Below, one piece after another: positions 43,040 to 56,300 of a stretch of 64,000 nucleotides of DNA. The position numbers and the translations under genes are program-made. The DNA lies in assembly GCA_003415625.1 (NCBI GenBank), contig PYIU01000004.1, positions 2,356,001 through 2,420,000 on the forward strand, written 5' to 3'. Numbering within the stretch: the stretch's first letter is position 1; the number at the start of each line of letters is the position of its first letter. This DNA comes from Aquanectria penicillioides. Lineage: Eukaryota > Ascomycota > Sordariomycetes > Hypocreales > Nectriaceae. The notes beneath the pieces were generated by a model. The model worked only from the letters and a program-made list of their open reading frames with translations. It did not search any database and was not told the origin of the DNA.

Positions 43040-45413
43040 ATGACCTGCTACAGACATAGTGGTCGTGCTCCTATCGTTCCCGCCCCCGCGGGTGACACCA
43101 ACTCAGATGATGACTCAGTGCAGAAACTCTGGGGTAAGATGTCTCAACCCACTACAACTTTCATTACTGACGCCCTTGGATACAGAGTTCCCGCCCATGA
43201 GCGTAGGCGGGGTCCTTGGTATGAAGCCCATCTACGCAGTAAGCAAGTTTCTATGTGACTGTTGTGTTGCCTGGAGCGATACAAAGCCCTTTGGTAAAGA
43301 TCAAGCGCAGGTTCGCTTGAGCAAGAAGAAGCGCGATACCTTTGCCATCGTCTGCGGGCACCACCCAACCCCTGATGAGTCCTGGAGTATCCAACACATT
43401 TGGATCAACAGCGCGGACTTGCGGAATTCCTTGTCCCTGGTGTTTGCTGACTACCCAACCATCGATTTCAGCTCAACATCGCTACGCTTCACGAGGCCAT
43501 TCGTGCCCTTCGTTCAGCGCTGGCAGAAATTTCTCGATGTCGAGCGAGATGAGTATGAAATGAATAATCGTGACAATCTGGGCGCACTTCATAAGATCTT
43601 GGAAATTGAGTTGGAAGATACTTTCAAAGATCTTGCAGTGTTCCGGAGCACAGGCCTCATCTCGTTTGATAACTTGATTTTCACGTTTGTCCCAGGTGAC
43701 GTTGTCTTGCACACAGAAGATGGAGAAATAGCCGCTGGTATCCTCCGAAGCATCGACCGAGCTACATCTGTCGATGGAAAGGATTCGTGCTATCGCTTCC
43801 ATGTCAGTCATCTCGACTGGGATGGGCTCAGTTGTGGCGTTAGGAAAGCAACCTACACTCTGCAGTCCTATGCGGGGACGCGATACCTAACCGACCTGAG
43901 CATAATGCCACTCAACAATCATCCAGACTATGATATAATCGCCAGGCGCCTCATTTCCCGGGGCCGCAAATTTGAGAAACTACGGGGAGAGCAGCTCGTG
44001 TACTATGAAGGCAAGGCTGGGGACCCAACGCACCCAGAGAGCAACGAGGATTGGGGAGTCTCGAGGATGGTAAGTGTTCCATGTCCAATAAACAAACGTG
44101 GTCTTATCCAGGTTCCAGTTTAAGGAGCGATTCATGATCGACATCAAGTATTACTATGACAATGAGCGGAATCCTCCCCCTGCTCTCGACCCCATCACAG
44201 AGCTCAATAGCCGAGACGCGATCAAGAAAGAGAAGGGACAAGCTCCCATGCATGGACGCCAGCACGGTGATGGCGCCAGGGGCGGGCATTTTATTCCTGA
44301 GCCCTTTCGTCCCGATGAAATGGATGCGCCCGAAATCACTGCGTGGACAAGTGATCAATGTCTTTTGACTGTGCCAACCATCTACGGCTTCGCCATGGAG
44401 AGCAAGCGGTGGTGTAAGTGCACCGGCCCGCTCTAATTGAGAGCCGTCAATTCTGACATTCAATAAATAGGCAAACTCAGCATTGAAAAAATCACAGACA
44501 TCAAATGGAATACTGATGCAATTGATAAGCTTGTTCTCAAGGACATTGAAAAACGTCTGATTCTGGGTTTCATCTCTGCCAATCAGTCGGTTGCCTTTGA
44601 CGACATTGTTCCAGGAAAAGGTCACTATAAATATTTTTCCGCGTGACGCAACGTTATGCTGACGGTGAGGTAGGCAAAGGACTGGTCATGCTCCTTTGGG
44701 GTCCTTCTGGTACCGGAAAGACGTTGACTGCTGAAACTGGTAACATGACTCCTCTCCCAGCTCTGTGATGGTCTCGAGGCTGATGCGGACATTCAGCGTC
44801 GGAGAATTTGAAGCGCCCTTTGTATAGACTCGGTGTCAGTGAGCTTGGCATCTCTGTCGCCGATGTCGAGCGTCGCTTGACACGTGCCCTGAGGCGTTGC
44901 GGGAGATGGAATGCCGTCCTTCTTATTGATGAGGCGGACGTCTTTCTCGAGGCTCGGCAGGCGAATAGCCTTGAACGCAACCAGATGGTCTCAGGTTAGT
45001 GTCCTTCAAATAGCAAACGGCCACTTCAAAGCATTAATACCAATCTCCCAGTCTTCCTCCGACACTTGGAGTATTATGAAGGGGCAATGATCCTCACAAC
45101 CAACCGCTACCTCTGCCTCGACCCTGCATTCGAGTCGCGCATCGACATCACCATGTGCTTCTCGGAGCTAGACGAAGCGGCACGGACCCAGATCTGGCGC
45201 AACTTCCTCCAAGACGAGGATCTTGAGGAGGATGCCATTGCAATTCTTGCTGCAATGCCTCTGAACGGGCGCCAAATTAAGAGCACCGTCAAGGCGGCCC
45301 AGGTCCTCGCTGCAAGCCAGTCGGTTCCGCTGAACTTGGAACACATTCGCATGGTGATTGACCTTCGAAACAAATCCTCTCGTCTTCTGACGAGTGCTTC
45401 CGCCTCACTGTAG
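43040..45413 (+). CDS. AAA ATPase with fungal N-terminal DUF7025-type region
   Basis: Seven exons, 43040-43133, 43186-44069, 44119-44413, 44471-44620, 44674-44739, 44797-44994, 45052-45413, 682 residues. The N-terminal 400 residues match the long fungal region (LGALHKILEIELEDTF, FVPGDVVL, LVYYEGKAG) found before one C-terminal AAA module. Walker A is GPSGTGKT (484-491), Walker B AVLLIDEAD (536-544), sensor-1 LTTNR, then the arginine-finger region FESRIDI. Function and substrate are unknown; the class expands strongly in filamentous fungi. Two junctions are unusual: intron 44070-44118 is only 49 bases and must use the second of two AG sites to avoid a stop, and intron 44621-44673 has donor GTCACT with a good GCTGACG branch. 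A short stretch near residues 35-50 may hide another intron. Confidence 0.85.
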
Positions 45414-45588
45414 GCGACAGGTGTCATTTTTAGGTTGAAAGAAACCGCAAGGGCTCCTTCGTGGCATTAATGGGGTGGAAGTTGATGGGTGTGTGTGATG
45501 ATTTTTTGTATTTCGTCCCTCATTCTGTACCGTACACATCGCAGAAGCTGAACTGCTACTACAATGCAGACAGTCCTGTATTAACAGG

Positions 45589-45961
45589 CTAAACACCAAA
45601 ATCTCGATCCTTGTCCTTGACAAAGAAGTCCTTGCCCGTAGCCTCCTTGTACTTGTCGCGAATCATGTCCGAGATGGCCTCGTCCTTGGCCTGCTCGGCG
45701 GCGCTTTCGTTGCCCTGGTCACCATGTCCCAGAAATTTTTCCTGCACAAAGTCAACAGCTGTGAGAGAGGCAGTTAGCACCAGAAGGGAATTTCAGGTTT
45801 GATAATGCAGTCATACCCTTGTCGAGGCCGTCTTCGTTCTTCTCGCCCTTGGCACCCCCACCAGCCATGTTGTTCACCTTGTCCATGAAGCCGCCACCGT
45901 CCTTCTTCTCCTCCTCACGCTTTTCGTCTCCACCGCTTGCGACTTTCTTGAGAAAATCCAT
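45589..45961 (-). CDS. small charged stress-type protein
   Basis: Two exons, 45961-45817 and 45758-45589, 104 residues. It begins MDFLKKVASGG, then a Lys/Glu/Gly-rich low-complexity half (GGGFMDKVNNMAGGG), then a helical half with conserved AVDFVQEKF and NESAAEQAKDEAI. Widespread fungal proteins with this layout are small and highly expressed, often under stress or in conidia. Databases sometimes label them DDR48-like, but the similarity to yeast Ddr48 is weak, so I give no symbol. It is probably cytosolic and partly disordered. It converges with the AAA gene (175 bases apart) and is divergent from the Vms1 gene. Confidence 0.82.
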
Positions 45962-46892
45962 GGTCGAATGGGGGATCAAGGGCTTGTGTGGTTCGTGTGG
46001 TGTTGATGTCAGGATCACAAAGACGGGGTACAGCAACGGATATGGAAGAAGAGAAATTGGAACGGATTGAGGCTCCACGGGGGGCTTTATGTGTGTTTAT
46101 TCCAATGACGCTTCTCGGGGGACCATAGTCAAGGCGGGGTAATAAAGGGTGGCAGCTTGAATCAAGGTAAATGCCTTGCTTTGCGTGGCAACCTTCCAAC
46201 CCAGGCATGCGTGGGCCACTGACGCAAATTGATGAGTGCATTGTCCTACGTAGATTGCATTGGCATCGGGCCAATCTCGAGGGAGAGGGAGAGACTCGAC
46301 CAAGCGAGAACCTGGAAGAGCTGAATGATGGTGCATCTAGTGACGTTGGCGGCCTCCATCATTGGCGCGAGATAAGATGGAAGCCCGCTTGGATCCGGTC
46401 CTGAGGTCCAGCGCTGGAGCACACGCACATGGTACGTAGTTATAGGCTGTAACAATCTCGACTCCCCACCAAGGCGCCTGAATTGATGGGTTGGTAGTGA
46501 CCATGAGGGGAGTGCGCAAGCCACACTACCACAGCCACTACAAGTACCTAATCAATGCGGGTCAATAAATTGGTTACTTTACACTCCGTGTCCGTATCCT
46601 TTATTCAATCGTGCTCCAACCCAGCCACTGTCGCCCAAGCCACTTGTCTAGGCGTTGGTTTGGCGGGGTTCTGCAAAAACGGCCCCACTGAGCCCCCCAA
46701 TTCAGGTCCAGGGCCTGGCCGACTGACTCAACGCCAAGGCTAAGCGCGCGACTCATCCAGAATCACGCATCTTTTGCGACGACAGCTTGTCGATAAAAAT
46801 CAGCTCGCGCCTCGCGATATCTGTTGCGACAGCTCTGCCCGTGGACAGAGCCAGCCCTTAGAGACATAATCACGCACCAAACAGACGTTGCC
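45962..46892. promoter_or_regulatory. divergent promoter region, stress protein and vms1
   Basis: 930 bases between two divergent starts. No gene or clear operator is seen. Confidence 0.4.
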
Positions 46893-48935
46893 ATGTCGAA
46901 AAATCCCATCGATATCCTACGGCGGCCGCTCTACGGTACGTCAAGTCACCAATTCCCATCCCGCCTCATTGCCCCGCCATCCGCTCACGAATTATCCATC
47001 ATGATCCCACATCCCACGCCCACAGCATCGCAAAGCTAACCTACCTCTTCAGTGTATGACCTGCCGCCTGAGGTCGTCAACTCCTTGACCACCAAGTCAG
47101 ACGCCGACGCCGACGCCATCACCGTTGTCGAGTCCCCAAGCCCCTCCCCTACCCCCTCCTCGACTCCCTCCGACAGCAATCTCGTCGGCAGCCAAGCATG
47201 CTCTCTCTGCACCCTCACATTCAACTCCCTTCTCGACCAGCGCAGCCACCTCAAATCGGACCTCCACCACTACAACCTCAAGCAGAAGCTACGGGGACAG
47301 AAACCCGTGTCGGAAATTGACTTTGAGAAGCTCATCGGAAACCTAGACGAGTCCCTCTCGGGATCTGACTCGGACGACTCGGAAGACGAAGATAATGATG
47401 GCCGACCAGAGTCGACGCTCACAGCCTTGTTAAAGAAGCAAGCCAGACTTACCGATAAGAGAGACGGCGCAAACGAGAACGAGGATGACGGCGCAAACAA
47501 GAAAAACCGCGGCAAGCCCCCTTTGATCTGGTTTAGCTCTCCTATGCTGCCGGAGAACAGCTACTTCGGAATGTACCGTGCTATCCTCACGGGAGAAGAG
47601 CAACGCAACTCGGATCTGCTTGAAGTGTTGAAGAACAAGCGCCTAGAGCCAATCTCAATACCTAGAATGCCCAAGGATGGTTCGATACCAGAAATCGCAT
47701 ACAAGGGCCCGCACATCTTCCTCTGCATGATTGGTGGCGGTCATTTCGCAGCCATGGTTGTGTGTCTTGCTCCACGGCCGACAAAGGGCGGTACGACAAT
47801 GAATCGGGAGGCTACGGTCCTTGCCCATAAGACATTCCATCGATATACCACGCGTCGAAAGCAGGGTGGCTCACAATCGGCCAATGACAACTCCAAGGGT
47901 ACCGCCCACTCGGCCGGTTCAAGTCTACGTCGGTACAACGAGCAGGCCCTAGTTGAGGACGTGCGCGCTCTCCTCCAAGACTGGAAGGCCTTGATAGATA
48001 CCTCTGAGCTGCTTTTCATTCGGGCAACAGGCACAACAAACCGAAGAACTCTCTTTGGTCCGTACGATGGGCAGATCCTAAAACATAATGATACTCGTCT
48101 ACGAGGGTTCCCTTTCAGCACGAGACGAGCAACACAAAATGAGTTGATGCGGTCGTTCATCCAGTTGACACGGCTACGGATTCAGGAAATTGACCCGGCT
48201 ATAGAGTCAAAGGCGAGCGAGCCCTCTTCAACCCCGAAAAAGTCTACCGAGCCTAAGCCCTCGAAACCCAAGCTATCAGAAGAGGAAGAGACCGCACTGC
48301 TCCACACCTCACAACTACAAGCTTTCACTCGGAGATCAAAACTGCCAGCTCTTTTGTCGTACCTGAAAAACAATAGCATCAATGCGGATTTCGAGTTCCA
48401 GCCTGCAGACCAAAACTACCACGCTCCTCGACCCCTTCATATGGCTGCTGCCCAAAACGCAGCTCCGCTTGTACTAGGACTCCTCACACGCGGCGGTGCA
48501 GACCCAACTCTCAAGAACAAGGAAGGGAAAACGGCATTCGAACTTGCCGGCGATCGAGCCACGCGTGATGCCTTCCGTGTCGCCCGCTCGGGGCTAGGAG
48601 AAGGCAAATGGTTTTGGGACGCTGCGAAGGTGCCTCCGCCCATGTCCAAGGCCGAGGCCGATCAACGCGACGATCGAGAGAAGAAGGATGCTGAAAAGAA
48701 AGAGGCAGATCGACGACGCGCGGAGGAGGAACGGCTGCGCTCGGAGGGCCCCAAGGTACCGGAAAGTCGGAGGGCCAAGGGTAACACTTTGGCGGCGGGT
48801 TTAACAAAGACGCCGCAAGAACGGAGAGAGGAGGAAGCGCGTGGTTTGACGCCAGAGATGCGCATGCGGTTGGAGCGGGAGCGGAGAGCGAGAGCCGCGG
48901 AAGAGAGACTACGGAAAATGCAGGGCGGCGCATAA
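46893..48935 (+). CDS. vms1: Vms1/ANKZF1 peptidyl-tRNA hydrolase
   Basis: Two exons, 46893-46935 and 47053-48935, 641 residues. The small first exon gives MSKNPIDILRRPLY. Order of parts: a C2H2-type zinc finger (CSLC with HLKSDLHHY), an acidic linker, the VLRF1 release domain, a Lys/Pro linker, two ankyrin-like repeats (RPLHMAAAQN, KEGKTAFELAGD) and a long charged coiled coil ending in an Arg-rich motif that in relatives binds Cdc48/p97. The VLRF1 loop contains RRKQGGSQ with Gln289 at the position of the catalytic glutamine, followed by AGSSLRRYNEQAL. Family knowledge: it cleaves nascent chains from tRNA on stalled 60S subunits at mitochondria and antagonises CAT tailing. Nothing is missing. 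Confidence 0.95.
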
Positions 48936-49916
48936 AAAGTCTACATTGTATTAGCCACGACGCTTGAATGAATGAGAAAAATGAATGGCCCATAGAGCTT
49001 TCACTCCATGATACGTTGACCTTTGTTCGCCATTGTCATAATAGAGCCCGCCTTGTTGCGCCACCAGACCAGCCACCCAAAGGGTATAGCCTTGACGGCG
49101 GAATGCTCAAAGACGGACCCAGGTACCTTTGGCAAGTTCCATTCGACCTTGTTGCACCGAGGCTTGAACTCCAATTGACGGTTGAGTTGTTCAGTCAATT
49201 TCCGCGCCTTGCCAACCCGCCACTGCTGTTGACCCCGAATCAACTCGCGCATTGTGACCAGGACATTACGCGCGTGAGGTCATGTTGGGGGGGGTTGTCC
49301 GAGCGGTTCGTGCCGCAGATTGGTGAGGTAAAGTTGCGTGTTGCGAGGTGGTGTAATTAAACCCGAGGCGTTTCTAAATTTGGACGCGTTCATCGCGCGC
49401 GCGCTTAGGCCACCGCGGTTGAGAACCATGAGCACAAAGCAACTCAACAAGGGATGTATCTGTACGTCGACTTCCCTACCATTCACGATTGCGGTGCTTT
49501 CTGTCATGTATTGTAGTTTTGTGATGTCTGGGTTTCCTGATTTTGGTGTTGTTATAACTCTTTCCCTATCAAGGTATCTGATTTTCATGCCTCCGAAAAT
49601 GGTCAAGTGCCATTGTCATGACACCAGCTTGATAATGAACATAAATAATGGAATTATCATGACAACACCGACAGATAGGAACCGTGCAGAAAGAACACCT
49701 CTCAAAATCCCAACCAGCGGGTATAACATGCTATAGAAAAAAAAGAAAAAAAAAGAACCCATCTAGCCACATGCATAGGTAAACGAGGCCAGTGGAATAA
49801 ACACCACAACACTACCCTATACCTTGCAAAATCATCATCATCATCAGTATCATGGCAAATTAATCGCAACAGAGACCAACCAACTAAAGAAACGCGACTT
49901 AAAGCACAAAATATCT
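48936..49916. other. intergenic, convergent
   Basis: 3' flanks of vms1 (+) and the small hypothetical gene (-). No gene is supported. An 8-G run followed by a D-arm-like stretch at 49288-49313 is not a tRNA. Confidence 0.4.
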
Positions 49917-50309
49917 CTAATCAAGGTCCATCATATCAACCCAGTGCATTTCATCCTCGCTTACATCCATCGGATCCCATACTTCACCCAACCGTCCCAC
50001 GCAATGTCCAACAGCAACCTCCTCTATCCTCACATATACTCTCCCAAACGGTCCCTCTGCGACCATCAAAGGCGCAGCTGAGCCATGGAAGGCGTGCGCT
50101 TCGCCTGCGACGGCCACGCGCACGCCCACCGACCAGCCTGGAGCAAGTTGTAGCTGCAGCGCCAGGTCTTTGAGAGAACTCGTAGCGGTAGGCTGTGAGT
50201 GGTGAGGGTGGAAGAGGTTACAAGCACGCGATTCGGCGTGCGATTTGAGATTGAGGTTTGATAAACTATGGGAGAGCGCGTTGAAGATGAATTGAGCTTG
50301 CGGGTTCAT
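49917..50309 (-). CDS. small hypothetical protein
   Basis: One exon of 130 residues from ATG 50309 to the stop at 49917. I do not recognise it. The N-terminal third is polar (NALSHSLSNLNLKSHAESR), the middle has alternating hydrophobic beta-like strands (GWSVGVRVAVAGEAHAF, GRVYVRIEEVAVG), and the end is acidic. The beta pattern and its compact length favour a genuine small gene over a chance frame, but there is no motif to prove it. Confidence 0.5.
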   Translation of the reverse strand: MNPQAQFIFNALSHSLSNLNLKSHAESRACNLFHPHHSQPTATSSLKDLALQLQLAPGWSVGVRVAVAGEAHAFHGSAAPLMVAEGPFGRVYVRIEEVAVGHCVGRLGEVWDPMDVSEDEMHWVDMMDLD

Positions 50310-53300
50310 TATTCTGAACCCAATTGTGGAGTGCGATGCATTGAGTGATACGGAAACGAATGAATGACGATTCTCAATTCTAGAATGTGGGTTGGTAAAA
50401 AGGAAGAGAAAATGGATTTATGGTCGTGTGGGAACAATCAAGGAATATAAGTCACGCTCAGCTGATCGAAGCTGTCATCACAACGAGTGGACTAAGCGAC
50501 TTGCAATAAGACGGTGGTTAGGCTTTCTCCACGTCTGCCTAGGATCCCCAGAATGTGCTGACGCCAGCGACGCTAGCGACGAAGTGAATCATCACGAATA
50601 GCATCATGTGATCCAGCCTCAACCCAAATCTGTTCAGCCATGAATTGCTTCGCCCCACTGATCAAGCATTCACGCTGCCGTGCATCGTCCGGCTACGGCA
50701 GTCTGCCTACCGATCGGACACCATGTAAATCACGATTGCAGAAGCCGACGGAATCGCACCGCAGCGAATGAACATTTTCTCGCCAACGAGAATTCCGCAT
50801 CGTCAGATTGCCGCGCGTGGTGGTGAGGCTCTCCGCGGGGACGTACGTGGACATACGTGGACGACAGGGACAGTGCTGCGAATACAGCGGTTGAGGCGAG
50901 ACGGGACAGGGTTGACAGCAACGGTCAATCACCTGGCAAAAGTCCTGCCAACGAACATGGGTTCAGCAAGTAAGCAGAACCTGTATATATCAGATCGAGA
51001 TCGTCGCGCTATATTGATAGGGCTTGATGCTTAAACGATTGGAGGTGGATGACAGGAGACTGCGACGGGAGATGTTCAAGAAATTGACAGCTGGGGGAGA
51101 GCACATGGAATCGTCGATCGGAGTGCGAAACAAGAAGAGTCCTGAACAATGCTGTTAGCAAAGAGCTGAATGGCAACATCAAGGCGAAAACCATCAAACT
51201 AGTCGTTTGGTTTGTTGGTTCGAGGCAACTGTGCTGTTGGTTGAGAATTGAGGAGCAAGGCTGCACAGCTGAGCGGGCCGCATGCAAGATTCTGCATCTC
51301 GACTCCTGTAGGATAAAGGAGAAGAAAAAAATCAATTCCCAAGACAGGACGAAAATGGCTAAAAGCCACTGTTTGAGCCATCTTGCCCCCCCAGCCCAAA
51401 CGTTTCGCCATTTTTTGCTTTCTTTTCGGAGGAACTTTTCAGTTCGTGGACGCCAAACTGGATCTACAGGCTGGTGAAACCGCTCGAGTCTCAGCTGGTC
51501 TAATGAATGAGCTGACGTACGCATCACATTCCGGAGTTGACAGCGAAAAGAAGAAAATAGAGATGCACTCAAAAAATTGGATACGACGTTGGGCATTGAG
51601 ATCTCGATCACATTCAATATCCCGCCCTCCTATAACCGTCTATTGATAGATACGTGTGGTCGCAAAATTCATGGCATGAATATAGAGATTCAGGTAGTGT
51701 GTGGTGGGAGGCCACCACTATGACAAATGGACCAAGCATTGGCAGTCACATTTTACACAGCCACCTAAGACACACACACATACTATGTACACACACGACT
51801 GGGTTCCGGTCCTTACGCGGCTCGAAATAGGAGCACTCCTAACCGACCCCAGAGGGTCAGTCTACAGCAACCCAGCCCTGGCATGCCCAGCACCGGGATT
51901 CGGCTTGTGGGAATGGTGTTGAGCGAGCCAACAAGCGTCCCCGACGAGAAGTGCAGGCCTCCAAAAAAGACCTATCAGTCCCCGAACCCAGGGGGGTTGA
52001 GCCACGCGAGCTCGGTAATAAGAATGTTTGAGCAGAGGGGGGAAAACCCCATCGCTTGGTACAGCTCACTGACGTGATCTTGGTATTTGGAGACACCGTG
52101 TCGGGCAATTTTGTGCATGAAACTCGAAACTTGCGAAGATCAGTGGGGCTCCCAAGGATGGCGAGAGTAATGAAAAGACACATCAGGCTCTCAAAGCGAA
52201 CGATAAAATGGGACACAAGTCAAAGCGTTTGGCCAAGAACAGACCACGTCCCCCGGGCTAGAAGAGGCGGGAGGACGGAAAAACGATGTATCTGAGCATA
52301 AGATTAATAGCACAAAGCAGGTTAGGGGCCTCGTACGGCATTGAGGAAACATACGAGGAGGAAATGAAGGTTGGGTTTGGTAGGAACTTGAACGTTGCAT
52401 TTGTTTGTGTGATAAAGTTTTTGCTGGTAAACTCGCATGTGCCACTCCCCCGAGACACAACGTACACAGCCCCATCCACATTGAGTAAAAAAAAAAAAGC
52501 ACATTCATCGGATGCGGATGACGACCTCTACGGCAATGGCGGGCCTAACCTAAAGTCAAAATCGTCACCGCAACTCGAAACACGATAGAGCCGAAAAAAG
52601 CAGAGAGCGAGGCCCCTGACAACCCCCTTTGGAAACCCTGGGCTCGGACCAAGTGCCCGAGAGGGATTCCCTGGTCAACGAGCCATCGCGGACAGGGTTT
52701 CTGTCGTCACACGGTCTCGAAGGTGTTGCCCATGTCTGTGCTTGAAGGAGTCGGAATCCTGACTCGGTTCGACAGTCTTTTTGATGAACAGACCACCATC
52801 GACAGAGGGTTAGATGCAGGTTGATGAATCTTGGCACGTTTGGCGGCATGCCGCATCCGGTTCAACGTGGAGCTTCTGGAAAGAGGCCATGTGGAAACAT
52901 GTGCAAATTGTGAGACTCGCCGATTGACGCAACTAGCTTCTGGAAATGCAATGTTAAACATGCCATTTGACGGCAGAGGCGGGCAGGAGGCTAGGCGAGA
53001 CTCCCGCGACAATGTCTTGCCTTGATGTTAGCCACCGCCGAGGATCCGGCCGCTGGGATCGCTGGAGAGTCATGACTGAGGGGGGATGCACTATCGCGAC
53101 CGTATACAAAATTTAGTATCGGCGTGTTAGTGATAACAAAAAAAAGAAAGAGCCGACTACAACATCAGAGCTAAACGGTGGGAATTGCCTGGGTAGGCTG
53201 GGCCGACAAGGTTGCACTGGCTGGTGAACAAGACTGACCCCGAGTGCACCCGGCGCGGTGGGAGCAAGGGGAATATGGGAAATTAAACAGGGGAACGTCG

Positions 53301-56300
53301 TGGTTGCGGGGACGGTGTCACCAGATTCAGGTGAGCACCCAAGAACGGAGGGAGGGTCGCTGTGCATCGGAGAATGAGAGAAAGGACTGTCAGATTCAGC
53401 TCCGTCTTTTGTTTCAACGGGTGGTAGATTCATTGAAACTTCCGGATCAGCAAGGCTGGTTGGAAAGGGTTGCTGGCGAGGGTGGGAACAAGTTTGTATG
53501 CGATTGGGCGGCGTAGTGGGCTTTGCTAGTTGCCTTGCTGGGAGGTTGATTCAAGGTTCTCACGCCGGGGGAGGCACAGAGGCGGCTGACGTTGTTGATC
53601 CTGCCGTTCACTTGGGGGCAAAGATGCGTGAGTGTGCTTGACGTCTGGTCACAGACTAAAGAGAGGCAAGAATTGATGATATTCACTATTGGTTCATCCC
53701 GTGTCATCCCATTTGCTTTGGTTTCGTCTTGTCTTGCCCTTGGCAACTAGATCTGGCTGTGGTTGGCGGTTTGAGAATGCGACAACAAACGAATTGCTAG
53801 GTCCATTTCCTCTGGCAGCCAACCGACAGAGGTTTCTTAGTCGACAGCCGCCAGAGTCATCCAGATCGCCGTGGGCGAATCGCCACCCGATGTCCATTGT
53901 GAGACACACTTTGGGCTGATGGTGACAGAGGCCGCTCATTGGCCCAGCCGCTGTGGACCACTGTTTCGGTCTCAGTGTTGCCCATCCCCCACGAGCTCCG
54001 AGTGGCCGCCCTGATGTTGAAACAAGCCGCCCCCTTTGCTGGGAGCCCCTTGGCGCTGTGTACCCGCTTTTAGCAGCAACGGAGTGGTGGCCTGTGCCGC
54101 TGTTCTAAAAATGAACCACCACAAGCACAGGCAATTGGAAAAAATGTGGAGAATTTTGCGACGGACTCGACTGCCCCAGCTCTTTGTCTCTCTGTGTCTG
54201 TGATCTTTTATGCTTTATTATGCCTGGAACATTCACAATGTGGGCAAGCACTGGAGGTGGGACATTGCTCTCCAACTCCACCTACGTTGACTGTGGCTCT
54301 ACAATTGCATAGTTGGCGCTGGTGCCGTGGCTCCCGATCAGGTTAACCAAGCGACAGATAAGTGCCTTTTCAGCGGTGGTAGAGCGTGGAAATCTTTGGG
54401 CGATGGGACGCCTGCGGCGAGGCTTCTACGAGAGACGCGCGCTCGGAAATTGTTTAACGGTTGAGCGGTTGAGGCGAGATTTGCATCTCAGTCTGCACGG
54501 CAGAGCTATCAACCGGTGGGTGTGAGGACCATGTCATGGAACCTAGCCGGTCAGACGATACCAATGCTGGCCAACCTCGTGGGGCCATGGACCAGGAAAA
54601 AACAAAACCGTGAACGGTTTATTCCAGACTGAGAGTGTGCCTCCAGGTTGCCAGAAGACTGTTGACGGCCGAGTTCCGGGCATGTCTACAGGCTCGGCTG
54701 TGTGTGGCTAGGCGAGCACTCAGTCATCGGCCTTTGTATGGTGGGGAGCGGTGGTGACGGTGACGGGTTGGGAGCGGCGGAACAACTTGATTGAGACATG
54801 GAGGCCGGTGGGATAGCGAAAAAAGGCAAAGACCCATGTGTCTCGACCCTGGGGTGATCCTTTTTGGACGTGATGGTCGTGCACAGGACTTTTACGAGAG
54901 ATAATCTCCATGATGGCAATAGGAGACTCTCGTATACGCAGTGCTCAATACACGCGGAAAAAATGACGAAATCTCCCGAAATGCACATGGATACCTGCCG
55001 GCATGCACCTGTGGACCTCTTGAACCTCAAGGGATAACCTAGGAGGAGGCCAAAAAAAGGTGGTACGTATTAGACCTGGGTAACGTTTTCGGGGTAAACG
55101 GAAAGGTGGAGAAGGGGCTGCTAGACGTTGTAACGCTGGGCGTCGATCTAAATTTTCTCGCGCTCAGACGAGAGACGGGTAACTGGTCCATGACCGTGGT
55201 CTATACCATGGTCTATGATCCATCGCCGACCTCAAGGAGTGGAAGGATTTGGGGATGGGATCCTAGGTTGTTGTCCGTGGATGGATGCGAGCGATCACCC
55301 AAGTGGCTTTGGTGGCACTGGTGGCGCTGGACGCCAGTTGACGGACAGTCTGGGGCACGGGGAAGCAGCGACCGCCACAGATCATAGCGCGTGCCCTCCC
55401 CACCACACTGGGTCCCCGGTGTCCCTTGCTCGCTGGGCGAGTGGGAAGCTGGTGGTGGAAAGTGGGAGCTGGTGAGTTCCGTGGTGGGATCAACTGCGAG
55501 GTGGGAGCGCCCCAAACAAAGGCCCCATTAACCGCCAGGGCGTCCCTGGAAGCGCTGGCAAATCGGTTGGCGGGAGTCCCACCGTGCCTTGCAGAAGGTC
55601 CCTGAAATCGCCCTAAAAGATCCATGAGCCTGCCAGGGACGACCCACTAGAACCCCCCAAAGAAGACCTTAGAGCGTTCTGATAAGGTGGCTTAGCGTTT
55701 CAAGCCTCAAGGATAGGTTTGCACTGGCCCTTGCCACTCACTCTTTTTTCCTTCTGTTCTTTTTTACTTTTGGACCACTCGTCCAGTGTGTGCACTGCAC
55801 GGTATCATCGTCCCTGCCTAGACGACAATGCCTGCAAATACTGAACCGTGCTATACCTGCCCGCCCTAGAAAGGCTCGAGCAGCCCAGGTTCGGCGTGGT
55901 ATCCTGGATGGAGATGGAGGCAGCCGGGCAGAACGGACCAGGCAAAGGGGCCTGATAGGAGGAGGATGGGATTAATTCACAGCCCAGTAGGGAAAAGGAG
56001 TCAAGGAAAGAATAAGGCAGAACTGGGGGAATACACATGGTAGCGATTCTCTATACAGATTGCCTACAACAAGCATGGGCAAGCACGGAGACCGGAGACC
56101 GGAGACCGGACACGGTACCTACCTTACCATAGGTACCTCGAGGTTTGTGGTTCATGCCTGAGGTACCGACACACCACGGGATGTGTGGTTGGGTACAAAC
56201 CTGCCATACAACGTTGTATTCGCTCGCTCGCTCGCGCGCAAGAAAGTTTCCTCCAGAATTTCCGTGCGTGCTCTCTCGCCCCTTGTCATCATCACCCGCG

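Noticed and set aside
51009..51617. 202-residue minus-strand frame
   Set aside because: No domain, overlapping frames on both strands, composition of random sequence.
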